Shown here one piece after another: positions 36,929-47,071 of a stretch of 64,000 nucleotides of DNA. A program made the translations under genes and the position numbers. This stretch comes from an uncultured Bacteroides sp. (lineage in GTDB: Bacteria > Bacteroidota > Bacteroidia > Bacteroidales > Bacteroidaceae): assembly GCA_900551445.1 (NCBI GenBank), contig URWA01000014.1, positions 16,470-80,469 of the forward strand, written 5' to 3'. The notes below the pieces were generated by a model. The model was not told where the DNA came from and did no database searches. It saw only the letters and a program-made list of their open reading frames with translations. Numbering within the stretch: position 1 is the first letter of the stretch; the number at the start of each line of letters is the position of its first letter.

Positions 36929-38275
36929 TTATTGAAACATCTTGTTGAATTCTTCTGCAGAAACAGCCTTATGATTCAATGTAACCTGACCTTTCAGAAT
37001 TTCAGAAAGTTTTGCTTCAATGACACGGTTCACCAAAGCTTCTACGCTTTCGCGTTTCTTCAACATTTCCTTAGAATAGTTTTCCAACAATTCATCCGGT
37101 ACATTGATCATACCGTACTGAGCGAACTGAGCACGAGTAGCTTCTTTTGCCATGTTGGTGATATCAGCCTGTTCAACCTTAATGTTGTTAGCTGCCACCA
37201 GTTTTTCCTTAATCAGGTGCCAAGTCAATTCGTCCAAGCTCTTTTCGTAGTTTTCAGAAACGAATTCTTCACCTTTATCCTTGTTGTTTTCCAACATGAT
37301 ACGTTTCATCAGTTCATCAGCAAACTGCAGTTTGCCCACCTTGCCAGCCAGATAAGTACGTACATCCAGCAAGAACTTGTAATCGCTGTCTGATTCAAAC
37401 TGTTTTGCAATCACTTCCTTGATCTGAGCGCGGAATTCTTCTTCGTTGTGAGCCTTTCCTTCACCCAGTACCTGATCGAACAGTTCCTGATTCAGGTCAC
37501 CCGGAATCATACGAGTGATTTCTTCAATCTGGAAGCTGAAGTTACCTTTGTAGTTAGCCACTTCTTCTTTCTTGATCTTCAACAGAGAAGCCAGTTCTGC
37601 TTCGTTGTTGTCAAAAGCAACTGACGGATTGAATACCAAAACCGTATTTACTTTCGCACCGCTGAAAATAGCTTTCTGTTCGTCGTTCTTCATGTAAGTA
37701 GGCATCATTACCGCACCTTCTACCTGAAGACCGTTTTCTTTTGTATTGCCGTTTTCGTCCAGTTCAGCCAACAGACCTTTCAGCATGTCGTTGTCCTGGT
37801 AATCTTCTACTTTATCATATTTGGCAGTACGCTGAGTGTACATCTTCACCTGCTGGTCTACCATTTCATCCGTTACGTTGATGTCATAGTAGTCAATTGT
37901 ATCATTGTTAGACAATTCTACGTTGAATTCAGGAGCCAAAGCAATGTCGAAAGAGAATTCGAAGTTTTCGTCTGTTTCGAAGTTTGCGTTGTTTTCCTTC
38001 GGCAGCGGAGTACCCAACATATTTACTTTATTGTCACGGATATATTCGCCTACTTTTTCCTGCAACAGTTTGTCTACTTCTTCCAGCAATACAGAAGTTC
38101 CATACTGTTTCTTAATCAATCCCATAGGAACCATTCCCTTACGGAATCCCGGCATATTTACTCTCTGACGAAGCGTTTTCAGTGCTTTTTCAACCTTTTC
38201 CTGATAATCAGCTTTTTCAATCTGGACAGTAAGTACAGCACTTACATTGTCTACATTTTGCAATGAAATATTCAT
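36929..38275 (-). CDS. tig: Trigger factor
   Basis: A 448-residue ribosome-associated chaperone. The N-terminal ribosome-binding domain has the signature PGFRKGMVPMGLIKKQYG in place of GFRxGKxP. The middle part corresponds to the FKBP-like isomerase domain but is poorly conserved (~residues 150-240), as in other Bacteroidota. The long helical C-terminal domain forms the substrate cradle. It lies upstream of clpP-clpX on the same strand, the common order tig-clpP-clpX, but each unit has its own promoter. Confidence 0.95.
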   Translation of the reverse strand: MNISLQNVDNVSAVLTVQIEKADYQEKVEKALKTLRQRVNMPGFRKGMVPMGLIKKQYGTSVLLEEVDKLLQEKVGEYIRDNKVNMLGTPLPKENNANFETDENFEFSFDIALAPEFNVELSNNDTIDYYDINVTDEMVDQQVKMYTQRTAKYDKVEDYQDNDMLKGLLAELDENGNTKENGLQVEGAVMMPTYMKNDEQKAIFSGAKVNTVLVFNPSVAFDNNEAELASLLKIKKEEVANYKGNFSFQIEEITRMIPGDLNQELFDQVLGEGKAHNEEEFRAQIKEVIAKQFESDSDYKFLLDVRTYLAGKVGKLQFADELMKRIMLENNKDKGEEFVSENYEKSLDELTWHLIKEKLVAANNIKVEQADITNMAKEATRAQFAQYGMINVPDELLENYSKEMLKKRESVEALVNRVIEAKLSEILKGQVTLNHKAVSAEEFNKMFQ

Positions 38276-38328
38276 TTCCGACTTATTTATTTAATTATTA
38301 ATTATTTCGTTCGAATCAAAAGTGGTTG

Positions 38329-38336
38329 CAAAAATA
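38329..38336 (-). promoter_or_regulatory. Promoter of tig
   Basis: TATTTTTG on the minus strand fits TAnnTTTG, 54 bases before the tig ATG. The rest of 38337-38456 shows no other feature. Confidence 0.6.
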
Positions 38337-38456
38337 ATGTTTAATCTTTCAATAACCAAACCGACAAGCTAAAAAATATTTACGGGCAACGAATCCAACC
38401 ACTTGCTGAAATTTCTGGAGCTCCGTTATTTTCCCCTTCCAATATCCTCTTCTCCA

Positions 38457-38497
38457 TAAAAAAAGACGGCAGAAAGATTTATCCTTCCGCCGTCTTC
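38457..38497 (-). terminator. Terminator of mlaE-mlaF
   Basis: On the minus strand, 38489-38496 pairs with 38463-38470 (8 bp, GC-rich) with weaker inner pairing. It is followed by a run of seven T (38458-38464). Confidence 0.88.
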
Positions 38498-38530
38498 TTT
38501 ACAACGATTTCTTTATTTTTCTGACGCCAG

Positions 38531-39304
38531 CTAAAGTTTCTGCGTCTTGTTATTCTCTTCTTTTTTCACCTTCTGCAACAAATCGGAAGCGAATATAAAG
38601 TTATTCAAGCGTTCGTTCGTCGCATTGAAGACCTCATCTTTCGTCCCCTCCCATTCTTTGTGACCCTGATAGATATACAAAATACTGTCACCGATTCCCA
38701 TCACCGAGTTCATGTCGTGCGTATTGATGATGGTAGTCATGTTATATTCCGTGGTAATGCTGTGAATCAAATCATCAATTACCAATGAAGTCTTGGGGTC
38801 AAGTCCGGAGTTCGGCTCATCACAAAACAAATACTTAGGTTGGAGAGCGATGGCACGGGCTATGGCCACACGCTTCTGCATACCCCCACTGATTTCGCCC
38901 GGATATTTAGCCTGGGCATCAATCAAATTCACACGGTCCAGACAGAACTGTGCACGCTTCACACGCTCCCGGTAAGTATCATTTGAAAACATGTCCAACG
39001 GAAACATCACATTTTCCAGCACCGACAAGGAATCGAACAAGGCTGCACTCTGAAAAATCATCCCCATCTCCCGTCGTAAGGCTTTCTTTTCTTTCTTTCC
39101 CATATCCAGCAGATTACGGCCGTCGTACAGGATTTCTCCACATTCCGGAGTAAGCAATCCCACGATACATTTCATCAACACCGTCTTACCGGAACCACTC
39201 TGCCCGATAATCAGGTTCGTTTTCCCGCTATCAAACGAAAAATCGATATTTTCAAGGACTGTACGCCCCTCAAACGACTTGCATATAGACTTTAATTGTA
39301 TCAT
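38531..39304 (-). CDS. mlaF: ABC transporter ATPase, MlaF-like
   Basis: A 257-residue ABC ATPase. Walker A GQSGSGKTVLMK, Q-loop MIFQSAALFDSLSV, signature ISGGMQKRVAIARAIA and Walker B YLFCDEPNSGLDP are all intact. The NSGLDP ending and the pairing with an MlaE permease place it in the Mla family, which moves phospholipids between the membranes. The ATG overlaps the mlaE stop by four bases. Confidence 0.9.
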   Translation of the reverse strand: MIQLKSICKSFEGRTVLENIDFSFDSGKTNLIIGQSGSGKTVLMKCIVGLLTPECGEILYDGRNLLDMGKKEKKALRREMGMIFQSAALFDSLSVLENVMFPLDMFSNDTYRERVKRAQFCLDRVNLIDAQAKYPGEISGGMQKRVAIARAIALQPKYLFCDEPNSGLDPKTSLVIDDLIHSITTEYNMTTIINTHDMNSVMGIGDSILYIYQGHKEWEGTKDEVFNATNERLNNFIFASDLLQKVKKEENNKTQKL

Positions 39305-40044
39305 CCCATCAATAATTGTGTAAGTATTAAATCTGAAAACAAAATCAAGACACTGCTTGATACCACCGAATCCGTACTGGCTTTACCCACCGCAATGGAA
39401 CCGCCTTCCACCGTATAACCAAAATAGGCCGATACGCTGGCTATAATGAAGGCAAAAAACAAGGATTTAATGAAGCTGCACCAGATATACCACTCCACAA
39501 AACTATATTGCAGACCATATTCCAAGTCCGTGGCATTCATGATACCGGCAAACCAAGCCGTACAAAAAGCACCGATGATACCCGCAAAAATACTGAATAT
39601 CACCAAGAAAGGAATCATGGTCATCAGCCCCAAGATTTTGGGCAGAATCAGATAGGATGCAGAGTTCACCCCCATAATCTCAAGGGCGTCAATCTGTTGT
39701 GTCACCCGCATCGTACCAATCTCAGAGGCAATGTTCGAACCGACTTTACCCGCCAGAATCAAACACATGATGGAAGAAGAAAATTCCAGCAACAAAATCT
39801 CACGCGTAGTATATCCCACCACAAAACGTGGCATCCAGGGACTTTCAATATTCAGTTTTATCTGGATACAAATCACGGCACCAATAAAAAAAGATATCAG
39901 CAACACAATGCCGATGGAATTGATGCCCAGCTGTACCATTTCATTCCGGTATTGCTTTAAATACATCCGGATACGCTCCGGTCGGGAAAAGACACGCCCC
40001 ATCAACATGAGGTACTTTCCCAGATTCGTGATAGGCTTTATCAT
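39301..40044 (-). CDS. mlaE: ABC transporter permease, MlaE-like
   Basis: A 247-residue permease with about five transmembrane helices and the MlaE segments GYTTREILLLEFSSSIMCLILAGKVGSNIASEIGTMRVTQQIDALEIMGVNSASYL. It forms the inner-membrane part of a lipid-transport ABC system with MlaF. No MCE-domain protein (MlaD) follows before the terminator, so the substrate-binding partner must be encoded elsewhere. Confidence 0.9.
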   Translation of the reverse strand: MIKPITNLGKYLMLMGRVFSRPERIRMYLKQYRNEMVQLGINSIGIVLLISFFIGAVICIQIKLNIESPWMPRFVVGYTTREILLLEFSSSIMCLILAGKVGSNIASEIGTMRVTQQIDALEIMGVNSASYLILPKILGLMTMIPFLVIFSIFAGIIGAFCTAWFAGIMNATDLEYGLQYSFVEWYIWCSFIKSLFFAFIIASVSAYFGYTVEGGSIAVGKASTDSVVSSSVLILFSDLILTQLLMG

Positions 40045-40066
40045 ACTGTTACAATCATATTTGGTA

Positions 40067-40074
40067 CAAAAGTA
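40067..40074 (-). promoter_or_regulatory. Promoter of mlaE-mlaF
   Basis: TACTTTTG on the minus strand, 23 bases before the mlaE ATG. It diverges from the lptB promoter at 40149. Confidence 0.65.
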
Positions 40075-40148
40075 CTGCTTTTTAGCTATATTATGATAAA
40101 AGACCGGAGGATTTTCGAATTAAGGACCACAGAAGCCAAGATTTTTAC

Positions 40149-40156
40149 TACTTTTG
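40149..40156 (+). promoter_or_regulatory. Promoter of lptB
   Basis: TACTTTTG fits TAnnTTTG, 28 bases before the lptB ATG. Confidence 0.65.
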
Positions 40157-40183
40157 CACGACTGAACAGCTAACAAAAAGACA

Positions 40184-41002
40184 ATGGCAGCGCAAGAAAA
40201 TCAAGAATCTACAGCCGAAAAGTTTGAATTGCCTTCCGACGGAAGAATGGTGCTCCGTACCGAGAATCTGGTAAAGAAATACGGAAAGCGAACGGTGGTA
40301 AGCCATGTTTCCATCAACGTGAAACAAGGCGAGATTGTGGGATTGCTTGGACCCAACGGAGCCGGAAAGACCACCTCCTTTTATATGACCACGGGACTGA
40401 TTGTCCCTAACGAAGGGCATATCTACCTGAACGACAAGGACATCACCTCCTATCCTGTATATAAACGGGCGCAAAATGGAATCGGCTACCTGGCACAGGA
40501 AGCTTCCGTATTCCGCAAGATGAGCGTGGAAGACAACATTGCCTCCGTACTGGAGCTGACCAACAAATCGCCCGAATACCAGAAAGAGAAGCTGGAAAGT
40601 CTGATTACCGAATTCCGGCTTCAGAAGGTTCGCAAAAACTTGGGCGACCAGCTTTCCGGTGGTGAACGCCGCCGTACGGAAATCGCACGCTGTCTGGCCA
40701 TCGACCCGAAATTCATCATGCTCGACGAACCGTTTGCCGGAGTCGACCCGATTGCGGTAGAGGATATCCAGCATATTGTCTGGAAACTGAAAGACAAGAA
40801 CATCGGCATCCTGATTACCGACCACAACGTACAGGAAACACTGAGTATTACCGACCGGGCTTATCTGCTGTTTGAAGGAAAAATTCTGTTCCAGGGCACA
40901 CCGGAAGAACTGGCCGAGAACAAGATTGTCCGCGAGAAATACTTGAGCAACAGTTTCGTACTGCGAAGAAAAGATTTCCAGCTGAAAGAAATCAGAGAAT
41001 AA
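40184..41002 (+). CDS. lptB: LPS export ABC transporter ATPase LptB
   Basis: A 272-residue ATPase that powers LPS extraction from the inner membrane by LptFG. Walker A GPNGAGKTTSFYMTTGL, signature LSGGERRRTEIARCLA, Walker B FIMLDEPFAGVDPIAVEDIQ and the LptB-specific GILITDHNVQETLSITDRAYLL are present. An N-terminal extension of ~20 residues precedes the ABC core, and the C terminus continues past LSNSFVLRRKDF. Transcribed alone, divergent from mlaE. Confidence 0.94.
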   Translation: MAAQENQESTAEKFELPSDGRMVLRTENLVKKYGKRTVVSHVSINVKQGEIVGLLGPNGAGKTTSFYMTTGLIVPNEGHIYLNDKDITSYPVYKRAQNGIGYLAQEASVFRKMSVEDNIASVLELTNKSPEYQKEKLESLITEFRLQKVRKNLGDQLSGGERRRTEIARCLAIDPKFIMLDEPFAGVDPIAVEDIQHIVWKLKDKNIGILITDHNVQETLSITDRAYLLFEGKILFQGTPEELAENKIVREKYLSNSFVLRRKDFQLKEIRE

Positions 41003-41047
41003 GGACAAATGCTATTACCGTAAGGATATTCCTGTCCTTCCAAAAAG

Positions 41048-41085
41048 AGATACCCCCGCCACCAATTTCCGTGACAGGGGTATTT
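41048..41085. terminator. Bidirectional terminator between lptB and susE
   Basis: Arms 41050-41056 and 41077-41083 pair, with a further short inner stem. There is a T-rich tail on the plus strand and a CTCTTTTT tail on the minus strand. It separates the convergent lptB and susE genes. Confidence 0.7.
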
Positions 41086-41105
41086 TCATATCAAGATATT
41101 CAGTC

Positions 41106-42269
41106 CTAGTCGAGGGATCCGGTTCCCTCCGTAAAGTTCAACGAAATCTTTTGTCCCGGATTGGCAGTCAGGGAGTATTCCGCTCCCAAATCCGTCCATC
41201 CGTTATTCACAGCATTGTTTTCACGATAGAATATGGTGGCACCGTCCTTCAGTGTAAATTCAAGCCGCCACCAGTCTGTATCTGCCTTGATACACATGCG
41301 AACTTCACCCGTTGCGGTCAAAGAAGGGGAAACAAAGCTGCCATCCTTATCTTCCGGTACAGAGAACATATAGGCATCGTTATAGTTCCAGTCACCCACT
41401 GTATTGCCCAACACATACACATTCGGCTTGTAAAAATTCAAGGTGTACTGATAATCCTCTCCATTCACTTCCGCCACCAGATACACAATGTACCAGCCTC
41501 CTTTACTTACCTTGATATTATCGCCGCTGTCAGACAGTCCGGCTCCGGCATTATCCTTAAACTGCCGAATCTTGGAATAACCATTCCAATCCTGTTCAAA
41601 CTTGCCGAACTTGAACTCTGCGCCCGCATCAAAATAAACCATGCTCCAGAATTCGCCAGCCAATCCGTTCACGCTCACCATCGGTTTCCACGTTGCCCAA
41701 GCTGTTCCGATACTAGAACCTACCAGATACATTTCCTCGGGAGGCGCTATCGTAGAGACCACTTCTCCCAGTTTCACTTGGCTGACTTTAACCACATTCG
41801 ATACCGAACTGCCCAGTTCACTGCCGGTAATAAATGCTGTAAGCCGGAAATATACCGGAGTCACCGTACCGATATACGCATCTGCTTCCGGATTGGCCTG
41901 TTTCCACAAATCCACTACAGCCGTATTCAATTCCGCAGGCTTCAAAGCAATGGAAGTGGAAGTATAAGTTGTCGACAGAGTCTTGTAATTCGCCTCGGTT
42001 CCTTCTGAGCCATCCATAAAAGATTCATTCAGTGAAACCTGTACACTGTAAGTCGTAGCCGCTGTAAAGCCATAGGCAGGCTGCACACAATTCAAGACAA
42101 TCGTATCCTGACCCGCTCCTAAATCATACACATTGTCCTCCGGAGTCTCCAATACAAAAGTCTCTGCTTCATGTAATGTCGGATTGTCGTCGCGGTCTGT
42201 ATTACAAGCCGTCAATAACGGGAGTCCGCATCCGACTAACAACAAAATGGGAAATAATATCTTTTTCAT
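41106..42269 (-). CDS. susE: SusE-like starch-binding outer membrane lipoprotein
   Basis: A 387-residue lipoprotein (lipobox LLTAC, Cys22). Residues ~24-175 form the N-terminal Ig-like part; two C-terminal carbohydrate-binding modules follow (EMYLVGSSIGTAWATWKPM and NVYVLGNTVGDWNYNDAYMF, each starting a SusE/SusF-type domain). It should bind starch at the cell surface beside SusCD. Length agrees with the B. thetaiotaomicron protein as I remember it. Met12 of the longest frame is the true start because it opens the signal peptide. It is the last gene of the sus transcript; no susF or susG follows. Confidence 0.88.
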   Translation of the reverse strand: MKKILFPILLLVGCGLPLLTACNTDRDDNPTLHEAETFVLETPEDNVYDLGAGQDTIVLNCVQPAYGFTAATTYSVQVSLNESFMDGSEGTEANYKTLSTTYTSTSIALKPAELNTAVVDLWKQANPEADAYIGTVTPVYFRLTAFITGSELGSSVSNVVKVSQVKLGEVVSTIAPPEEMYLVGSSIGTAWATWKPMVSVNGLAGEFWSMVYFDAGAEFKFGKFEQDWNGYSKIRQFKDNAGAGLSDSGDNIKVSKGGWYIVYLVAEVNGEDYQYTLNFYKPNVYVLGNTVGDWNYNDAYMFSVPEDKDGSFVSPSLTATGEVRMCIKADTDWWRLEFTLKDGATIFYRENNAVNNGWTDLGAEYSLTANPGQKISLNFTEGTGSLD

Positions 42270-42288
42270 GTTACTTGCTTCTAATAGA

Positions 42289-43974
42289 TTAATAACCTTC
42301 ATTCTGGTGCATGTTCGTATTGTTGTTCAAGTCTGTAGCAGGAATCGGATAGACATTGTAAATGTCACTGACCGACTTGCCTTCTTTCACGCCCCCTTTC
42401 CAGTCCCACAAATACTTGTCGGTGGTAAAGCAGTCGAAACGCACCAAGTCACTGCGGCGACGGCCTTCCAGATAGAATTCACGCGACCATTCATCCAACA
42501 AATACATCTCGGTAATCTCGTTCAAGGCAGGCTGCTTGACACACCCGCGTTTCGCACGCACAGTCTTGATATCTTCCCATGCCAGACTCTTTTGGTTCAA
42601 GCGATAGTTTGCTTCCGCACGGGTCAGATACGCTTCTGCCAATCGGAACAACGGGATATCCGTATCCGGATATTCGGTATGGCTGGTAGAAGCTCCATCC
42701 GAACGGATGTTCTGCCATTTCACAACAGACAATCCACTCTGAAAACCGGTGATGGATTTCGGGTCCATTGTCCTGCGTCCGCCACCTGCACCCGAATAGA
42801 ACATGGCACGGTCATCACCCGCTGCCTGAATCATATCCTGTGTCCGCACGCCATACTGTGCATCCCAAGCATCAATGGCCTCATCGTTGGCAAAATCGCT
42901 CTGTCCGGGTACTTCCACATCTTCCGGAATCATTGGCACTTCGCCTTCCTTAAAGAATTTATATACCAATGCATTACGGGCAATCAGACACGACCACCCG
43001 TTCGTGGTACCCATGTGCGGCATTCCACCCGTACGCGTGCCACAAATCAAATAAGTGGAACCGCCATAGTTTCGGGTCTTCATACCGTCCTGACGAATGG
43101 GAAGAATGATTTCCTTCATGGCCTTTTCATTCTGGTCGTTGTCGGCCATAAACATCAGTTTATAGTCATCGCACAATTCATAATATCCGCTATTGATCAC
43201 TTTATCCGCATACGTCTTGGCATCTTCATAATCTGCCGTACCGGTGTACACCTCTGCATTCAAGTAAACACGGGCCCTCAACAGCCAGTTGGCTGCTTTG
43301 TCTGCGCGTCCGAAAGGAGCCTGCCCCGGTTCATACATGTCCGCTTCACATTCATCCAATTCTTTCTGGATATAGTCATACAAGTCCTTTCCTGTTATCT
43401 CTACCGGCAGTTCATTGTCAAAATGTTCCTTGAAAGGTGCCTTTCCAAACAAGTCCAGAAAATAAGAATAGTGCAAGGCACGCAAGAAACGTACCTCCGC
43501 ACGCTGGCGAAGGGATTCTTCATCCGTTTTATCGGCAATCTGGTCCAAAAAGAAATTCATCTGAGTGATGTCATAGCCCAAACGCACATACACCCATTCC
43601 GTCCGCTGGCTGGAGGAATTCCACGCAATGCTGGTAAACTGAGGAATATCCACGTTGTCCTGCCATACCCATACACATTCGTCCGTAGGCAGTTCCTGGC
43701 AATTAAAGATGGTACGATAGAATCCGGACTCCCCTTCATCCTGTCCATCCAGGTCGGGAGTACCCGCCAGCCCTTTCTGTCCTGTCAGCCCCAGCAAGGC
43801 ATACTGCTTGACAAAAGCTCCCTCCTGATCAAAGCTGGAAGAGCTTTGGGGGTCAATGGAGCTGATGTCCAAGTCATTGATGCACGATACATTTCCCAAT
43901 GAAACGGCCACTGTCAATGCCGCTGAAAATATATGTTTCAAATAGCTAGTTTTCATACGTCTTAATGTTTTCAT
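42289..43974 (-). CDS. susD: SusD, starch-binding outer membrane lipoprotein
   Basis: A 561-residue RagB/SusD-family lipoprotein (lipobox VSC, near residue 31). TPR-like segments are seen at EVRFLRALHYSYFLDLFGKAPFKEH and PLFRLAEAYLTRAEANYRLNQKSLAWEDIKTVRAKRG, with the typical C-terminal EFYLEGRRRSDLVRF. It caps the SusC channel and delivers malto-oligosaccharides. The start is ATG 43974, three bases after susC; ATG 43956 is an equally good signal-peptide start. Confidence 0.92.
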   Translation of the reverse strand: MKTLRRMKTSYLKHIFSAALTVAVSLGNVSCINDLDISSIDPQSSSSFDQEGAFVKQYALLGLTGQKGLAGTPDLDGQDEGESGFYRTIFNCQELPTDECVWVWQDNVDIPQFTSIAWNSSSQRTEWVYVRLGYDITQMNFFLDQIADKTDEESLRQRAEVRFLRALHYSYFLDLFGKAPFKEHFDNELPVEITGKDLYDYIQKELDECEADMYEPGQAPFGRADKAANWLLRARVYLNAEVYTGTADYEDAKTYADKVINSGYYELCDDYKLMFMADNDQNEKAMKEIILPIRQDGMKTRNYGGSTYLICGTRTGGMPHMGTTNGWSCLIARNALVYKFFKEGEVPMIPEDVEVPGQSDFANDEAIDAWDAQYGVRTQDMIQAAGDDRAMFYSGAGGGRRTMDPKSITGFQSGLSVVKWQNIRSDGASTSHTEYPDTDIPLFRLAEAYLTRAEANYRLNQKSLAWEDIKTVRAKRGCVKQPALNEITEMYLLDEWSREFYLEGRRRSDLVRFDCFTTDKYLWDWKGGVKEGKSVSDIYNVYPIPATDLNNNTNMHQNEGY

Positions 43975-43977
43975 AAA

Positions 43978-46900
43978 TTAGAATTGTAAATTAACTCCCA
44001 ACAGGAACGTGAATGCACGCGGATAAGGATTAGAATCAATGCCACTCTGCACTTCCGGATCCAACCCTTTGTACTTGGTAATAATAAACGGATTCTGAGC
44101 CGTTGCATACACACGTCCGCCAATGCCTTTATAGGCCGAGGTCTTGAACAGGTTCTTAAACGAATATCCCAGTGTAATGTTGTCACAACGCAGGAAAGAG
44201 GCATTCCGCACAAAATAATCACTCATGTAATAATCTCCTTTTCCTGTAAAGCCCAGCGCAATGGCTTCGGGGGTAGTATTCGAGTATGCCGTATTGGAGA
44301 ACAATCCCGAACTGCTCACGTTCGCTTTTCCTGCCAGGAAGTCGTAATACACATAGTTATTCAGGCTGCTGCGCAAAGAAAAACTGAAATCCCAGTCTTT
44401 ATAAGTCATCTTCGAAGTAAGTCCCATCATGAAATCGGCTGCCGGTTTCTTGTAGATATACTTATCAGAGCTGTTGATGATGCCATCCCCATTGCGGTCG
44501 ACAAACATATTCTCAATCGGATTACCGTTTTCATCATATACCTGCTGGTACACATAGAAAGAGTTAGCCGCATAACCCACCTTGTTGACCTGCACCTTCG
44601 TATTGTTACCACGGGAAATACTGTTACCTGTTTCTACGTAATAATCTGCATCATCCCCACCGGTCAGTTTGGTAATCTCATTATGGTTCCAGGTAAAGTT
44701 ATAGGTCACGTCCCACATAAAGTCTTTCGTAACTACCGGTTTCACGTTGAAGGCAAATTCCACACCGTAATTTTTCAGCGAACCGATATTCTGCAACATT
44801 TGTGCATTGAAGTTCGTACCCACCGGAATCTTCACACTGTTCAGCAGGTCGTTTGTTTCACGGTAATAACCGTCCACATTACCACTGATACGTCCGTTGA
44901 GGAATCCGAAATCCAATCCGGCATTATAGGTCGTGGTCTGCTCCCACTTCAAGTTCGTATTGAAAGCATTGGCACGCGAAGTATGATAATATGTATCTCC
45001 AAACGGATACTGTGCATAATCGTCACTCACCACATACAGCGGCATGTAGGCAAAATCCGAACTTACATCCTGCTGTCCGGTGATACCCCATCCCAACCGA
45101 AGCTTCAGGTCAGACAGGAAATTGACGTCTTTCAAGAAGTTTTCTTCCTTCATCTTCCAAGCCAGAGCCAGAGAGGGGAAAGTACCCCAGCGGTTTCCGT
45201 CAGCAAAACGAGAAGAACCATCCCAGCGCATGGTGAAGGTAAACAGATAACGGTCTAACAACGTATAGTTCAAACGTCCGAAATAAGAAACCAAGGTATT
45301 ACGGGTAGCATACGCGGTCTGTTCCTTCAACACGGCATCATGAATCTCTCCGGTATAAGGGTCCACTCCATTCCCGATGGTAAACCCATTCCGATGGAAA
45401 TGCTGTTCCTCCCCACCGGCCATGATGTCAAGGGTATGTGCACCCAATGTCTTGATATATTGCGCATATACGTTATACGACAAATTGTATTTGTATTCAG
45501 TCACAGCCGAAGTATTCCCATAATAGTTGTAAGAGAATGAATAGGGTGAATAAATGGTAGTCTGCGTACCATCTGCATATTCACCACCCAAACTGGCATG
45601 CAAATGCAGGTCGGGCAAGAAATGGCATTTATAATCCACTTCCACATTCCCTACGAAATCGTTGCTGTTGGCACTGTCGTCTTTCTGTTCCAAGGCTGCC
45701 ACCGGATTCTGCGGCGTATTCTTATTTGCCGTATACCGCCAGTCTGGATCCGAAAAATCAGAAGTAGACTGTGCATTCTGATAATAACCTCCAAACACGT
45801 CATACATGCTGTCACCGCCATATACCGGACGAGTAGGATCCATGGAAAGTGCACCTCCAATAGCGGCTCCGGCATCTGCATACCGGTTCTTTCCATTCAT
45901 GTATTTGGCCGTTACATTCACCTTCAAATGGTCGTCGAAGAAAGAAGGAGCCAGATTAACCGATGCGGTAAAACGCTGGAAATTGGACGTCTTCAGAATA
46001 CCATTGTTATAACTGTATCCCAATGAAACACGATATGGAAGATTCTTCAGTCCTCCGTTGATAGACACATGATGGTCGGTACTGATGGCCGGACGGAAGA
46101 TTTCATCTTGCCAGTCGGTATTGGCCGTACCCAGCGATGCCGGCAACTCATCGCCAAAAATCTGCTGGGCGTATGCCCGGTATTCGTCTCCATTCAGTAC
46201 ATCGTATTTCTTCTGAATGGTGGATACGGAAACCGAACCGTTGTAGCTGACTTTCGGAGCCTGACCGTTCTTTCCTTTTTTCGTAGTGATAATGATGACA
46301 CCATTGGAAGCACGGGAACCATAAATGGCTGTAGCCGAAGCATCTTTCAACACCGTAAACGTTTCAATATCTTCCGGGTTCACCATGGAGAGACCGTTCG
46401 ACATACCCTTGACACCGCTGTTATCGATGGCCAGTCCGTCAATCACAATCAGTGGATCGTTGCTGGCATTCAGGGAAGAACCTCCACGGATACGAATCTG
46501 CGCACCTCCACCCGGAGTTCCGTCATTGGAAATCACACTCACACCGGCTACCTTTCCGGTCAACATATCCTGCGCATTGGTGGTAATACCCTTACTCAGT
46601 TCATCCGGCTTGATGGCTGTTACTGACCCGGTGGCGTCATTTTTCTTCACCGAACCATAACCGATGACCACCACATCATCCAACACTTCCGTATCATCCT
46701 GAAGCGTCACATTCATGGTAGCCGCTGCAGGAAGTTCCTGCGTCTTATATCCGATAAAGGAAATGACAATCACATCCCCTTTCCTGGCTTCCAGTGTAAA
46801 ATTACCATCCAAATCCGTAATCGTACCCACGGTAGTTCCCTTCACCAGCACATTGGCTCCGATGACTCCCATACCGGCATTGTCTTTGACTACTCCTTTC

Positions 46901-46995
46901 ACGATAAGGCCTTGTGCAAAAGCCTGTACGGAAAGTAAAATTCCGACTATCCATACAGACAGGAATTTACTCGCATTGTTCAATTTTATTTCCAT
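43978..46995 (-). CDS. susC: SusC, TonB-dependent maltooligosaccharide transporter
   Basis: A 1005-residue outer-membrane transporter, intact. It has a signal peptide ending in QAFAQ (~28), a carboxypeptidase-regulatory-like domain (VKGVVKDNAGMGVIGANVLVKGTTVGT), the DDVVVIGYGSVKK box, a plug (AQDMLTGKVAGVSVISNDGTPGGGAQIRIRGGSSLNASNDPLIVIDG) and a 22-strand barrel ending in LLGVNLQF. Identity as the starch SusC rests on its neighbours susB, susA, susE and susR. Confidence 0.93.
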   Translation of the reverse strand: MEIKLNNASKFLSVWIVGILLSVQAFAQGLIVKGVVKDNAGMGVIGANVLVKGTTVGTITDLDGNFTLEARKGDVIVISFIGYKTQELPAAATMNVTLQDDTEVLDDVVVIGYGSVKKNDATGSVTAIKPDELSKGITTNAQDMLTGKVAGVSVISNDGTPGGGAQIRIRGGSSLNASNDPLIVIDGLAIDNSGVKGMSNGLSMVNPEDIETFTVLKDASATAIYGSRASNGVIIITTKKGKNGQAPKVSYNGSVSVSTIQKKYDVLNGDEYRAYAQQIFGDELPASLGTANTDWQDEIFRPAISTDHHVSINGGLKNLPYRVSLGYSYNNGILKTSNFQRFTASVNLAPSFFDDHLKVNVTAKYMNGKNRYADAGAAIGGALSMDPTRPVYGGDSMYDVFGGYYQNAQSTSDFSDPDWRYTANKNTPQNPVAALEQKDDSANSNDFVGNVEVDYKCHFLPDLHLHASLGGEYADGTQTTIYSPYSFSYNYYGNTSAVTEYKYNLSYNVYAQYIKTLGAHTLDIMAGGEEQHFHRNGFTIGNGVDPYTGEIHDAVLKEQTAYATRNTLVSYFGRLNYTLLDRYLFTFTMRWDGSSRFADGNRWGTFPSLALAWKMKEENFLKDVNFLSDLKLRLGWGITGQQDVSSDFAYMPLYVVSDDYAQYPFGDTYYHTSRANAFNTNLKWEQTTTYNAGLDFGFLNGRISGNVDGYYRETNDLLNSVKIPVGTNFNAQMLQNIGSLKNYGVEFAFNVKPVVTKDFMWDVTYNFTWNHNEITKLTGGDDADYYVETGNSISRGNNTKVQVNKVGYAANSFYVYQQVYDENGNPIENMFVDRNGDGIINSSDKYIYKKPAADFMMGLTSKMTYKDWDFSFSLRSSLNNYVYYDFLAGKANVSSSGLFSNTAYSNTTPEAIALGFTGKGDYYMSDYFVRNASFLRCDNITLGYSFKNLFKTSAYKGIGGRVYATAQNPFIITKYKGLDPEVQSGIDSNPYPRAFTFLLGVNLQF

Positions 46996-47071
46996 ATTAT
47001 TAAATTAAAGTGTTACCTAAATTCGGGGTTCAAATACCTATTGAAAACCACAATCTTTTCCTTATTGTTTC

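Noticed and set aside
42133..43902. 589-codon open frame antisense to susD
   Set aside because: It lies wholly over a clear SusD gene and has no recognisable motif.
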